The notes under the pieces were generated by a model that was given only the letters and a program-made list of their open reading frames with translations, made no database searches and was not told the origin of the DNA. Source: Tipula vernalis (taxonomy: Eukaryota > Arthropoda > Insecta > Diptera > Tipulidae). From it: a stretch of 64,000 bases of DNA. Position 1 is the stretch's first letter. Each line of letters opens with the position of its first letter. Position numbers and translations under genes: made by a program. The stretch covers positions 148,048,091-148,112,090 of the forward strand of contig OY282560.1 in assembly GCA_958295665.1 (NCBI GenBank), read 5' to 3'. This document shows, piece by piece, positions 1-11,000 of the stretch.

Positions 1-1012
1 ACTTCGCACTGCGACCTAAAAGATCTATTGTGCTGGCCCCTGCTTAATTATCCGTCCAGTCAATATTCAGGTTCTTAATGAACCTGACAATACTGCCTCC
101 CGGTACGTGATACATACTATCTGGGCATATTGCTCTCCCTCCTAGATGTTTACTACAGCATGTAGTTCCGCTAGAAAAGGGGGGGTTGTGCCACTCCCGT
201 ATATTCCTACTCCTGCCCCGTATTCCGTTTGATTTTACTCTTACGAGTTGCTGGGAATTGCAAATCACCTGTAGGTCACCCAGCTTTACTACAGGAAGGC
301 TAAAAATAAAACTGGAGGGTGCCTGCTATCCAGAGTCCGCATATTTTGGGCTGATTAACCTATCAGCCATTCATCTTTCGGCATATGCTGTTCCACCTTA
401 GATTATGGTTTTTTGTCAAGGTTTTCTCCTTTAGCGCCGTACTTTGGCCTGTGCCAAATGGCCTAAAATGTGACAAGTGGCCTTAGTTACCAGTGGTTGC
501 CACGAGGAGGCAGTACGTACACTTGCGAATTGTGCACAGGTTACCCCTTACACAATTGTACCCATCACGCAGCTGCCTAATGACAAGACCAGAACAGATC
601 ACGTGATGCGCACCCTACTGGAAGGTTACGGAGCTGGTAGATTAATCTACTCAACTTTGATCCCCCCCTCCAATAGACGCCAAACCACCCAGCAGTGCCA
701 TTCCCCGATCAACTTCTGTAAACTCACTCACTTCTGATTGCTTTTGGCAATTCTTAGCTACCAACGTACTTTACACCATGTCAATTGAAAGCTGCCAACA
801 TATTTTGCACAAGCCACATGGTGGTAAATTTTATTGTTTCCCATTATACTTACCTTGAAAGTATATGCTTAAAATTATCTCGAATAACTTTTGTTGAGCC
901 AAATGACGTCATTTGAAAGCAATTATTGTATTGCTGGATATGAATCAAAAAATGTTTAGAATTTGCCCCATTTCCGGAAACCAATGAATGTTTATTGGTC
1001 CAATAGCAACTA
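1..1012. other. Unassigned sequence, no supported gene
   Basis: Bases 1-750 are somewhat richer in GC than the rest of the window and contain only short open frames (the longest 86 codons, + strand) with no motif I recognise. Bases 750-1012 are AT-rich. It may be the edge of another decayed element, but nothing in it supports a family. Confidence 0.5.
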
Positions 1013-1222
1013 TTAGATTCAATATTATATTATTAGGTGAATAATATAAACACAAGTTATTAATTAATTTAATATTCTTTATTTAATGTTTAATCTTCGA
1101 GAGTTGTTTTTCGAGTAACTGATGACAATTGTAATATTATAAATTCGGATTGTTTTATGTGTTAGTAGCAGTGAGTATTAATATTATTAATACCGTTTAT
1201 GTACAGTGGCGTAGTACATTAC
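1013..1222 (-). repeat. 3' LTR of decayed Ty3/gypsy copy A
   Basis: About 95 bases of this block (near 1019-1110) recur almost exactly at 3170-3267 in the same orientation, on the other side of gypsy-like coding sequence, as expected for paired LTRs. On the - strand a purine-rich tract at 1223-1233 directly precedes a TG that would open the LTR. The outer limit near 1013 is approximate. Confidence 0.6.
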
Positions 1223-2100
1223 ATTCCTCCACCCTTCGATAGAGCATCCCCGGATGTTGGGAAATGGTGAAATTTTTTGACACCGGCAATAATCGACAAG
1301 GCCTCCTTATCGATCTGGGCGTATCGACGTTCCATGGCGGTCAGTGTCCTGGAATGGAAAGCTACATGCCTTTCGGAATTAACAGAGTTACTTACCCTGT
1401 AGGACAACACAAGCCCGATGCCGTACGTAGAGGCATCGCATACCAGCAATAGTGGAAGGTACTCATCATAGAGAATGAGCACATTATCGGACGAAAGTAC
1501 AGATTTTAACTGGTCGAAACTCTGCTGCTGAATTGGTCCCCACTTCCATTTGGTATTTTCATGGAGGAGCTGGTGCACGGGCTCAGCTATGGTAGTTTTG
1601 ATTTTTATAAAAGAGTGATAAAAATTGATGAGACCCAAAAACGCCTGAAGCTGCACTTTGTCTTCCGGTGGTGGCGTCTTACGGATTGTCTTAATATTGT
1701 CTTCGCTAAGACGAATATCACTTCCATCAATACAATATCCCAAGACCTCGGTTGATTCACACCCAATTAAGCATTTGTCCTTATGCAGACGAATCCTGCT
1801 TCGTCAAATCGTTGCAATATTTCTGATAATCTTTGATGAAGGTCATCTTCAGCAGATGCAATTAATATAACGTCATCAAAGTATGGAATGACGCCCTCGA
1901 TTCCACAGAATAAACTTTCAATGAAATTTTGAAATATTCCGGGTACTGTGAAAATTCCAAATTGGAGCCGCTTCACCTTGTAGGCTCCTTTGTGTGTCGT
2001 GATGGGAAGATAAATGCTGAAACTTATCCGTCGGTATACTTTAACGATTCGACAGCATGTACTCCTTGAATTGATATGCCCAATGACGCGAACCACTCAC
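1223..2100 (-). pseudogene. Ty3/gypsy reverse transcriptase-RNase H remnant (copy A)
   Basis: On the - strand, 2096-1767 reads as the second half of a gypsy reverse transcriptase: a typical LQFGIFTVPGIFQN stretch and a catalytic box YFDD, where most relatives have YLDD or YVDD. After a frame change, 1743-1223 gives the connection region (AFLGLINFYHSFI) and the start of RNase H with its first aspartate in the motif LVCDASTYGIG. The frame then runs straight into the purine tract and LTR, so most of RNase H and the whole integrase are deleted. The first 100 or so residues of the reverse transcriptase are also missing. Relatives are the gypsy elements with K02A2.6-type polyproteins. It cannot be functional. 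Confidence 0.85.
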
Positions 2101-2300
2101 GACCCAACATATTTCTCCGGTTCCCCGATGTAACATACAATGAAAGTTGAGCGATATGATGGCCATTGTATTCAATGTCAACCTCCAGTCGACCTAAAAT
2201 TAAGATCGGATGTTGCTGGAAATCCGTTAAGACCAGATCAGATGGCTGAAGCGTTGGTGGATTTTTCCATATATTATTCAAATTCCGCTCAGAAATAATG
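2024..2300 (-). pseudogene. Ty3/gypsy protease remnant (copy A)
   Basis: An open stretch of 85 codons carries the C-terminal half of a gypsy retropepsin. The signature is LSLYVTSGNRRNMLGREW, equivalent to the conserved LLGRDWL segment near the end of these proteases. The DSGA active-site loop is absent and was probably lost in the deletion between this piece and gag at 2386. The frame overlaps the reverse-transcriptase piece in a different phase. Confidence 0.7.
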
Positions 2301-2385
2301 CTATATAATGATCACCACAGTATCCATTTTAACTTTTGGTGGCGAGGAGACCAGCTTCACTGAATTGAAACGACCTTTGCTCCTT

Positions 2386-3080
2386 CTAGATTTTCTCTTT
2401 GTTGTTGTTTGTCGGTTGTCTGCAGGTAGATTTCGAATGTTTTTCTCCACAACTCTCACAATTTAGGGGTGTACCATGTTGTTTATTTACCGATGGTCGA
2501 TTGTTAATAACGGGCGGCTGTTGAATGAATTTGGCATGCGCATGCGTATTGGCGATCGCTTTGTGGCCCATCCTTGCCGTTTCTGCAGCAACGGTTCTTT
2601 CAATAACGGTCTCCAAAAAAAGAGTTTTTTCAGCCAAAAACTGTTGTTGTAAATTTGAATCCCGTATACCACAAACAATTTTATCGCGAAACATGCGATC
2701 CAGGCTACCGGCCGGGATATTGCAATCTTTTGCTAAACGGCGTAACTCGGCAATGAAATCGGCTGCTTTCTCCTCCGACATTTAGTCCCGTATGAAGCCG
2801 TGATTTTCAACGGGCGTGGGGAAAAGTGATCTGTTAGTTTGGAAACTATTTTTTTGAAAGCTAGATCACTTACCTTGCTTGGAGCTATATCGATTCTAAC
2901 AGCTCAAATGTTCCACCACCGCATAGCGTCAGGAAAATCGCACGTTTTGTATCGTCGTCCTTAATACTGACTGTTTGCTGCGAAATATAACTCAAATCGA
3001 CGACAGTATGTCCCTCAGCAACGTGGTGTCTTCATCTCGAACGGTTCCATTGTTCCAATTACAGATGATGCCATTTTTAC
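2386..3080 (-). pseudogene. Ty3/gypsy gag remnant (copy A)
   Basis: The clear part is the 131-codon frame 2781-2386, with the retrotransposon gag signature DFIAELRRLAKDCN followed by a basic linker and one cysteine motif CESCGEKHSKSTC (C-x2-C-x4-H-x4-C form). Upstream on the same strand, in another frame, the stretch LTDHFSPRPLKI near 2820-2870 matches the preceding part of the same gag domain, so at least one frameshift separates them. The gene order gag, protease, reverse transcriptase is normal for the superfamily. Confidence 0.75.
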
Positions 3081-3164
3081 CTTAACACAAAACTTTTCTG
3101 CGCACACAATTTATTATAATTATTTGGAAATAATTGCGTTGAAGACAACGTTTATCCTCGTCGC

Positions 3165-3270
3165 TAATATTATATTCAATATTGTATTATTAGATGAATA
3201 ATATAAACACAAGTTATTAATTAATTTAATATTCTGATGTTTAATCTTCGAGAGTTGTTTTTCGACTATA
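3165..3270 (-). repeat. 5' LTR fragment of gypsy copy A
   Basis: Direct repeat of the block at 1019-1110, including AATATAAACACAAGTTATTA. Similarity stops after the TTTTTCGA at about 3267, so this LTR is truncated. On the - strand the sequence just inside it, GCGACGAGGATAAACG, resembles the leader start of gypsy elements. Confidence 0.6.
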
Positions 3271-3309
3271 ACGAGATCCCATCCCCTTCGCCAATATTAT
3301 ATTCAATAT

Positions 3310-3530
3310 CAAGATTTGCAGTGAACTGTAATCGATTGCCACGTTATAATTGAATGCAGCTCGATGGGGATTAAACGCGACATTTCTACGTTGTTGATAT
3401 CGATTCAATTAATTCCGTTCAACTTCATTTCGTGCTTCGCGTTGCTCGTCAGTTTGACTTGCTCGTATATATCTTTGACTTGCAGCATTCCGAGTACTGC
3501 GATCTAAGTTGGTACGTCTAGTTGGTAGGA
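3310..3530 (-). pseudogene. Helitron protein N-terminal scrap
   Basis: Read on the - strand, this gives an arginine/glutamine-rich stretch with RASQTDEQREARNE, one stop, and then HRAAFNYNVAIDY. Insect Helitron proteins carry this type of repeated RASQT..E(Q/R)REARNE sequence before an AFNY segment and the Rep domain. There is no Rep or helicase sequence next to it, so it is an orphan scrap, not part of the Helitron at 40335-42800. The assignment rests on motif recall only. Confidence 0.5.
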
Positions 3531-4760
3531 TTTTGAAATACCAAAATTCAATTGAAAATAAAAAATTTACTCCCTTAGTGTTTCTGTATAACCATGTATA
3601 CCAAATCGCTGAACAAACTGAAAACTGGATAAACGTTCCGATCGAATGGACTGTGCACTAAGAAATGAATAAATCAATTTTTTAATCGATATATGCCGAC
3701 TGATACAGATGGCCAAACTAACGAAATAGTTTTTTTTTGTATAAAATTTTCACTCAATTTACTAAATTGATTCTAAACAAAATTATATTTGATAGAATTG
3801 ATTTTTTAGTTAAATATCGTTATTAAATTTTTTCACAGGAAAATTTTTTTTTATAGTTGCTGCGCGTTCGTACATAATAAATTTTAAACCACAGGCTACT
3901 TAATTTGTACCCAACTATCCTTAATGGTGCAAGTACATTTATTCGTTAAGTTTCGGACATTTTCCAATTTTCTGTGCAATTTTCTTAAATTTTCGTTCCG
4001 TAGGAACCTTCTACAAAGTATTAGGAAACTTAAAAAAAAGATGAATGAAATCGGTAAAGTCGTTCTCAAGTTATGGCGTGACCAAGGAAAATAGGGATTC
4101 ATTTTAAAATTAAACAACCACTAAAAAATTTAATTATAATAAATCTCTTTCTAAATTAATAAAGTTATAAATTTATTAGTTGATTGACATTACTTTCAAT
4201 ATACATATGTAAGAAATTCAACTGAAACTCTGTACCAGACTACAAAACTGAAACAACATCAAAGTAAACCGAACGAACCCAGCATCTGCCCCTCCAAATT
4301 CACCTACCGCCTCACACTGCCGAGCACACTTCTGTAAACTCAATGACTCAGCCATCCATAGTCATTGCCACCTCAATCCACTCAAATCAAACGAAAAACC
4401 TACAACAATATATGACCTGCAGTACTCCCGCCAGTTCACCCCACTAATGCCTCTCCATGAATGTTAAGCCCCCGCTAAATCTTAAGAATTGTAAGAAATT
4501 GTTTTTTTTTATTGAATAATTTGATGGAATGGATACCGGTAGCAATGGATTAAAATTAGTACGCCCTCTCCTTCTTGTAGGTGGGCGAGAGGTAACTTTG
4601 AAACTAAAATATGAACCCCTATTTTTTATTGCAGATTCCGATTCTACGGCTAAAAATACGTAGGATTTGACTGAAACATTTGTTTCGGTTTATGATAGAT
4701 GGCGCTGTAATTGACAATATTCGTTTTTTTCGACTAAGAACCTAGGCAAACGATTCTGCA
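3531..4760. other. No gene recognised
   Basis: AT-rich sequence with short poly-T runs. A GC-richer block at 4225-4480 is full of CCACC and CTCA words and looks like decayed foreign sequence, but has no long frame. The segment 4660-4730, with TTTATGATAGATGGCGCTGTAA, resembles flanks often seen beside mariner-type elements and leads into the scrap at 4767. Confidence 0.4.
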
Positions 4761-4766
4761 ATACGT

Positions 4767-4985
4767 CTACAATAAAAATATCGCGGTTTTATTGTAAATA
4801 TTTGAAGTTAGTCTTAAACAATTTGTATTTCTTAAATTTTCACTTACTGAAAATGGCTTCTCATTATCGTAACCCACGAACATGCGATTAAATCGGTTCT
4901 CAAATAACTGTACACAACTGAGAAGTGTGTCTGCTTGAATTTCAGCACAAGCATTTCTGATTCGCTCAATCACATTCTCACGTGT
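4767..4985 (-). pseudogene. Tc1/mariner-like transposase C-terminal scrap
   Basis: The - strand frame carries ENVIERIRNACAEIQAD followed by LSCVQLFENRFNRM. This matches the C-terminal tail of one group of Tc1/mariner DDE transposases, where (E)RIR.AC..I is followed by about twelve residues and F..R. None of the catalytic DDE core is present. The call is from motif recall. Confidence 0.5.
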
Positions 4986-5029
4986 TGTTGGTTTTTGTTT
5001 GTAAACTTGGTCTTTGAGATAGAATCACC

Positions 5030-5420
5030 TGGTATACTAATTGAAAAGTTTAAGCGCTTAAATTTTTCCCAAATGTCACATCATGATTTAACAAGTTTTC
5101 TGCAACAAAGAGAACAATTTACTTCTATCAATGGTTATAGTAGCAACAGAATACAATTTGCAAATAGTGTCCCTCAAGGGACTATTTTAGGCCCTCTACA
5201 TTTTGCATTCTATATTAATTATATAAACTTTTAGCGTCGTTACAGCTGTATGCAAACGATTGCGCTATTGTATATAAGGCAACCTCACAAGATAAACTTT
5301 CTGAAAAAATTACCTACAATTGATTATAGATTGAGCAATGGATGATTCCTAATCAGCTATCGTTGAATTCGACCAAAACCACATACGTTGTATGTTTGAG
5401 CAAATCAGCTCTGACGCGAG
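5030..5420 (+). pseudogene. LINE reverse transcriptase fragment
   Basis: The + strand gives the core of a non-LTR reverse transcriptase: a SFLQQREQFTSING segment, then the hallmark SVPQGTILGPLHFAFYIN at 5168-5221, then, after a frameshift, LQLYANDCAIVY at about 5239-5275. The catalytic box is YAND where active enzymes have YADD. It continues to IEQWMIPNQLSLNSTKT near 5330-5385. Stops and frameshifts make it a pseudogene. It is closest to jockey/CR1-like elements, but the clade cannot be fixed by eye. Confidence 0.85.
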
Positions 5421-5523
5421 ATTGTGGTAGCCGATTAAAGAGTTATTTATGGTATACCACAAAATAAATGTGTAAAATTTATTAAATCCTTCCTCGTCTC
5501 ACGCCAACTAAATCTATGGGTAT

Positions 5524-5535
5524 GGCACAGTTAGC
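5524..5535 (+). repeat. Candidate left terminal inverted repeat of the MULE
   Basis: GGCACAGTTAGC here and its inverse GCTGACTGTGCC at 14544-14555 agree at 11 of 12 bases and bracket the FLYWCH-MULE pseudogene. No matching 8-10 bp target duplication is visible outside them, so this is tentative. Confidence 0.35.
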
Positions 5536-5617
5536 CGAAAGTCATTTCGCAAATAGTTATTTATTCTAACGCCATTTCACAAAAAAATAAAAATACAAAA
5601 AGACTTTTAACAAAAAA

Positions 5618-5795
5618 TACAATTCACAAATAGATTCTTGGCAAATGGAGCTTTAACAAAAAAATATTTGGTAGATATGAATTGATGCGCTTAGATTAAT
5701 TTTTGCGCAAAAATTAATCTAAGCGCATCAATTCATATCTACCAAATATTTTTTTGTTAAAGCTCCATTTGCCAAGAATCTATTTGTGAACTGTA
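5618..5795. repeat. 178-bp near-perfect palindrome without loop
   Basis: The two halves are exact reverse complements around GCGC at 5705-5708 over 5623-5790. They extend to 5618-5795 with one mismatched pair (5622/5791). The arms contain ordinary AT-rich sequence. Such a loopless snap-back usually marks an inverted duplication by template switching, or an assembly error. Confidence 0.95.
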
Positions 5796-5908
5796 ATTTG
5801 ACTAAATAACTTTTAACTAATAACAATAACTACTAATAATACATTAAATTATTTTAAATTTAAATTTAAATTTTCTACTATAGCAAACAATAGTTCATGT
5901 TTTGCATA

Positions 5909-6999
5909 CTATACTCGTATGTATCTTTTTTTTTGTAAAATTCTTTTAATTCGTAAATCCTTTTGGAAATATTTTTTTTTCTTTATAATAGGTGGTCCGC
6001 CAATTTGAAATTTTTCAATTTCAGCCGTTACGAAAGAAATTTCTTGCTGCAACTCTTCTATCAGTCTGTAGACCTCAATGTGTTCAGCGTCAATCAGTTT
6101 GTGGATTCTATGGTGCCACGATTCCGCATAGGTTTGTGTACGTGGAATGTTTTTCAAATCAAGGTCAAAGCAGCTCCAAAAATTTCGCTAATAGTTATTT
6201 ATCCTAACGCCATTTCACAAAAAAATAAAAATACAAAAAGACATTTAACAAAAAATACAGTGAACGGAAAGCTGGACGATTGGATTTTCCGCATATATAA
6301 ACTTCTTTAAACCAAGTAGCAACTTTCTTCCCGTCCTCATCTAGTTTTTCAAACAACCCGCGGCAAAAAACTCAGAGACAAAACTGCTCGCATTTGCAAA
6401 GAAAACTCTTCATTTCGGCCGTATTTTGACTGTAGTCCAAACTTTTGTAGTTTTCTATAAATGATTTGTCCTAAATGAAAGTGGCAACCTTTGCACACAA
6501 TGTCAGGAAAAAAACTTTTAACGCTATTTATTGCAGCTTTCTCAAAATCTGTAATTGAAATTGATGGATGTAGTCTTATATTTGCTTCTGCTGCATAATC
6601 ATACAGCATCTGGAACAATTTTTCATAAATTTCTTGACTTTTTCCTGAACATAAGGCAAACACCAGTGGGAATGCTTTTGAGTCATTACTTATGTTTGAG
6701 TGAATTGTGTACAATTGTTTAAAAATTGATGGCACTACTTGAAATGTACCATCCATCATCCAGTAGTGTCCTCGACTCAATATTTTAATGAATTGTAATG
6801 TCGTTATCATTATAATTCGATGATTATCGAATATACAATCTTTAACCACAAAGTGTTCATTCACTTGCCCTTTATATATTGAATTTAATTCGAAAAATAA
6901 ATTATCTGGCTCGGTAATATGACTTCTGGATTTACTTTTTGCTCTAATTACCATTTTTTGCATGGAAGCAGTTGATGGTAAATTTCGCGCCACTATAGG
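5909..6999 (-). pseudogene. MULE transposase, catalytic part of a FLYWCH-MULE (Phantom-type) element
   Basis: Cut-and-paste transposase of the Mutator-like superfamily. From 6999 down, the - strand shows the MULE core: the first catalytic aspartate in YWMMDGTFQVVP, the second in SITDFEKAAINSV, followed by the conserved KGCHFHLGQ. Further on, VATWFKEVYI and, at 6157-6110, IPRTQTYAESWHHR match the C-terminal region that holds the third acidic residue. Frameshifts lie near 6350, and a 76-bp segment at 6184-6259 duplicates flank sequence from 5541-5615, so it is inactive. The N-terminal part continues at 13886-14285, because BEL-1 is inserted within the gene. Confidence 0.9.
6995..6999. repeat. 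BEL-1 target-site duplication, left copy
   Basis: ATAGG immediately precedes the 5' LTR, and the same ATAGG follows the 3' LTR at 13881-13885. Five bases is the usual duplication length for BEL/Pao integration. Confidence 0.9.
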
Positions 7000-7547
7000 T
7001 GTTTAAACTAATCTAATAATCTCAATTTCTTATCGCGCAATCCAACCAACATTTTACCTGACCGTCAACGAGTTAATTACCACTACTATGTATATCATTA
7101 TTATTTAACAATTTACCAATTATTGTATATAACGCGCATAGACGTTTCTAGATAAGCTATTGTATTTGCATTTTTTTTCTCTTCTATATAACATTATTAT
7201 TATTCTATGTATTGATTCCCTTACTTTTAGAAATTACCTATTAATTTGTATTACTTATTGCATTATATACATTACAATTATATTTCCCCTTACCATTATT
7301 ATATTCAATTATGTACCGCTTATATACCATACTTTCTCTGTTTTTAATATTTTTTAAATAAATTATCAGTTCACGTCCATCCACCAACCAAAAACCTACA
7401 ACCAACCCAACTTTAAATAAGTACCCATTTAATTAACAAAATCATACTTGTAATTTTTTGTTAAAATAAATAATTGTTTTGAAGTGCGGGTTTTCATTTT
7501 TTCCTCGTTATTGTGAGTGGAATGTATAACCATTCCTAGGTTATACA
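7000..7547 (+). repeat. BEL-1 5' LTR
   Basis: Direct repeat of 13334-13880. It contains long T-rich and AT-rich stretches and ends GAATGTATAACCATTCCTAGGTTATACA. The run TGTATAACC..GGTTATACA near the end can fold on itself. The open frame that can be read through it is not a gene. Confidence 0.95.
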
Positions 7548-7552
7548 TTTTT

Positions 7553-7570
7553 TGGTCCTTCGAGCCGGAT
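7553..7570 (+). promoter_or_regulatory. BEL-1 primer-binding site (tRNA-Tyr)
   Basis: TGGTCCTTCGAGCCGGAT begins 5 bases after the LTR. Its complement, ending CTCGAAGGACCA, agrees with the acceptor stem and CCA end of insect tRNA-Tyr (which begins CCTTCGA). The same 18 bases occur at 16224-16241 and 42855-42872. Confidence 0.85.
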
Positions 7571-8047
7571 GCGGTCCAACGCATCAATTTATTTGGATTA
7601 ATTTAAATCATCTACCAACGGTGTTTTCCAACCAGTGCGCAAGTGAATTACCAACCATAATTTTCACACTAAGTCGCAGTCAGGGAATCATTAACCAACG
7701 GTGATTTATATGATCTACAAAACCGGTCCTAAGTCAGGTAATCTGTTTTTTGTTCCGTATGCCATTCTTATGGTAAAGAATCAATAAATTAAATTTATTT
7801 TATTTTGCGTCATAATTATTTTGTCGTATTATCGTGTTCACAATTACAAATTTTTTTGTACCGTTGTTCGCAAGTGTAGTGAAATCTATTATCAGTAAGC
7901 ATATTTATCGTGTTTACAGTTACAAATTTTTGTTCCGTTGTTCGCGAGTGCAGTGAAATTTATTCAGTTAATTAATCGTACGCAAATTTATCGTGTTCAC
8001 AATTACAAATTTTTACTCCGCTGCCTACAAGCAATTTTATTTTTGAA

Positions 8048-11000
8048 ATGGATGCCTTAATTAAAAGAAAGAGTGTGATTAAAGGTCAAATGACCAAGTT
8101 TGCCAATTATATTAGCCTCAAGGGTGACACCGCTACATATGATGAGCTGTCCATACGGTTAACAAAGACACATGAAATTTATAAGCAATTTGTTACAATA
8201 GAGGACCAAATGTTTGCATTGGATAATACCGTTCTATCAGAGATGGATTTGATAGACGAGCAATATTTTTCTATTGTAGCAAAAACACAAGCTCTCATCC
8301 GAGGAAAGTCATTAAGCACCGCTATACCCGCTAACCATGATGATGCTGAGACAACTTTAAATGCAAGCCAATTTAATTTTAGGTCCGATTTTAAGCTACC
8401 ACGATTGAATCTTCCTATTTTCGACGGTAATTTCAAACAGTGGCATTCGTTCTATGATATATTTATTTCCACAGTACACGAAAACACGAATCTTTCGCCA
8501 GCGCAGAAGTTTAAATATCTCCTTGGTCAACTACGTGGTGCCGCGTATACTTCAATTTGCCACTTTCGTATTGATGACGCGAATTACCTAGAAGCTCTAA
8601 AACGTTTGGTGAAAAAATATGACCGAAAAAAGGGTATAATTGAGAGTTACATTCGTGATTTTTTGTCGTCACCAAAATTTAATAAACCGTCATCCACGAA
8701 CATAACGAAACTTCACGACACCATCGATGAAACGGTGAGAGGGTTAAAGTCACTCGGAGAACAAGCTATACAAAGGGATCCTTGGTTAATATTCTTAGCA
8801 TCCGAGAAGTTAGATGACGACACTAAGCAGTTATGGAAGTACGAGACGTCTGAAGATGATTACCCAACAATCGATCAGTTCTTAGGATTTTTATCTAAAC
8901 GAATGAACTCGCTGGTTGATACCGCAACCAAACGTCATCTTACAACAAGCCCATTATCACATGCAAGGGTCTTGCATACCACTGGTCAACAGCCCGCTTG
9001 CCCGCTCTGTAAGAATGAACACCACAAGCTGTACCTCTGTACCAAATTTCAAGCAATGCCTGTCCAATCAAGAAGAGACTTCATAACAAGGTCAAACCGT
9101 TGCTTTAATTGCCTCAGTGACAATCATTCTATAACCCGATGTAGAAATAGATGGCATTGTCAAAAGTGTCCAAAACGACATAACACGCTGCTCCATTATG
9201 TGCCAGATACATGTAGTAACCAGGAAAGCTCTCATTCCTCCATGACCGAAGCATCACCAAACAAAATTGCTCATACGAACCTCGCAGTTGCTTCGATCAA
9301 TCCAACATCTGCAGCTGATATTACCGAGTCATCTGTAACACTATGCCAGTTCCAGACCGAAGTTACCTCACATCAGCCATCTGGGTCAACCCACAAATCG
9401 AGGAAGCTCAATATATCTATTCTGCCAACCACTAAGGTCGACATCCAAGACAAATACGGCAATTGGATAAGTTGTCGTGGATTATTAGATTCAGGCTCTA
9501 CTCATTGTTTTATTTCAGAAGGGTTGCTACGACGCTTGAAGGTGCCTCGGAGTAAATCCAGTATCACTATCAATACACTCAACCATACGCAAGCCGGTAT
9601 GTCGAGAGGGAAGTCAACAATTAAGCTCAGATCACCCATCGACCACAATTTCCAGATGGACGTAGAAGTTTTTATATTACCAACGATAGCTTCAAAATTG
9701 CCGACCGAAAAGGTCGAGAAATCACTATTTGACATGGAAGATAATTTACCATTGGCTGATCCAGAATTTAATGTTCCTGCACCAGTTGAAATCCTGCTGG
9801 GATGTGAGCAATTCTTCCAAGCTTTATCCGAAGAGAAAATTCAAAAGAGGATAAACTATCCGTGTGTACAAAATTCTAAGTTCGGATGGTTAATTGGAGG
9901 AAACTTATCCCATTATGAATCATCTAATCCAGATTCACCCGAACCAATTGTTAGTTCTTCTCATATCAGGGCAGTGGAAGTGTTCCAGCGTATAGAAGCG
10001 GCAATCGAGCGCTTTTGGAAGGTTGAAGAAATTGTACCTGAAAATTCCTTATCCACGGAAGAACAACAATGCATCGATTTATTTGATTCAGCTACTAAAT
10101 TGCAAGGTAACAAAATAATTGTCCAATTGCCCTTTAAGACAGATGCACCCGGAGTTGGAGAAAGCTTTTCGCAAGCTCTTCGAAGATATTACTCACTGGA
10201 AAGAAGACTAAGTCAGGATGATAGGCTGAAGGCAGCCTATGACGATTTTCTACGCGAATATCTTAAGTTGGGTCACATGGAGTTAGTACCAGAAACCGAA
10301 TTATCAAAGGCAAATAACCAGCTGTTCTACCTACCTCACCATCCTGTGGTAAAGGAGTCAAGTTCCACCACGAAGGTTCGCGTCGTATTTGATGCTTCCG
10401 CCAAGTCTAGTAACGGTTATTCTCTGAATGACAATTTGATGGTTGGTCCGACCATACAGGACAATCTAGTGAACTTACTGATCCGGTTTCGCAAACATAA
10501 ATACGTTTTTTCTGCTGATATCGAGAAGATGTTCAGGCAGATTGCCATTTCCGAATCGGACAAAGATTATCAGCGTATCCTATGGAGAGAAAACCCGACT
10601 GCTACACTAAAACATTAACGCTTGAACACCGTGACCTACGGCACCTCGCCTGCACCTTTTTTAGCCACAGCCTCACTTCGATTCTTGGCAGATAAATACG
10701 TAAAGTTGTATCCCGAAGCCAGCAATATTGTTAAAACCGATTTGTATATGGACGATTTAATGTCCGGCAGTGATAACATCGACATGGCATTACAATTACA
10801 GAGGGACATAATTTCGCTAATGAAGTACGGGGGGTTCAACATGCGAAAATGGTCAGCAAATCACCCACTATTATTGAAGAATATCCCAATGGAGAGTCGC
10901 GAAATGATATCATTTGAGATTACCGATAACAGTCAACTGATCTCTGTATTAGGTATAAAATACAATCCAATTGAAGATTATTTTCATTTTAGAGTATCCT

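Noticed and set aside
7160..7357. Hydrophobic 65-codon frame, repeated at 13494-13769
   Set aside because: AT-rich LTR sequence of BEL-1 read by chance.
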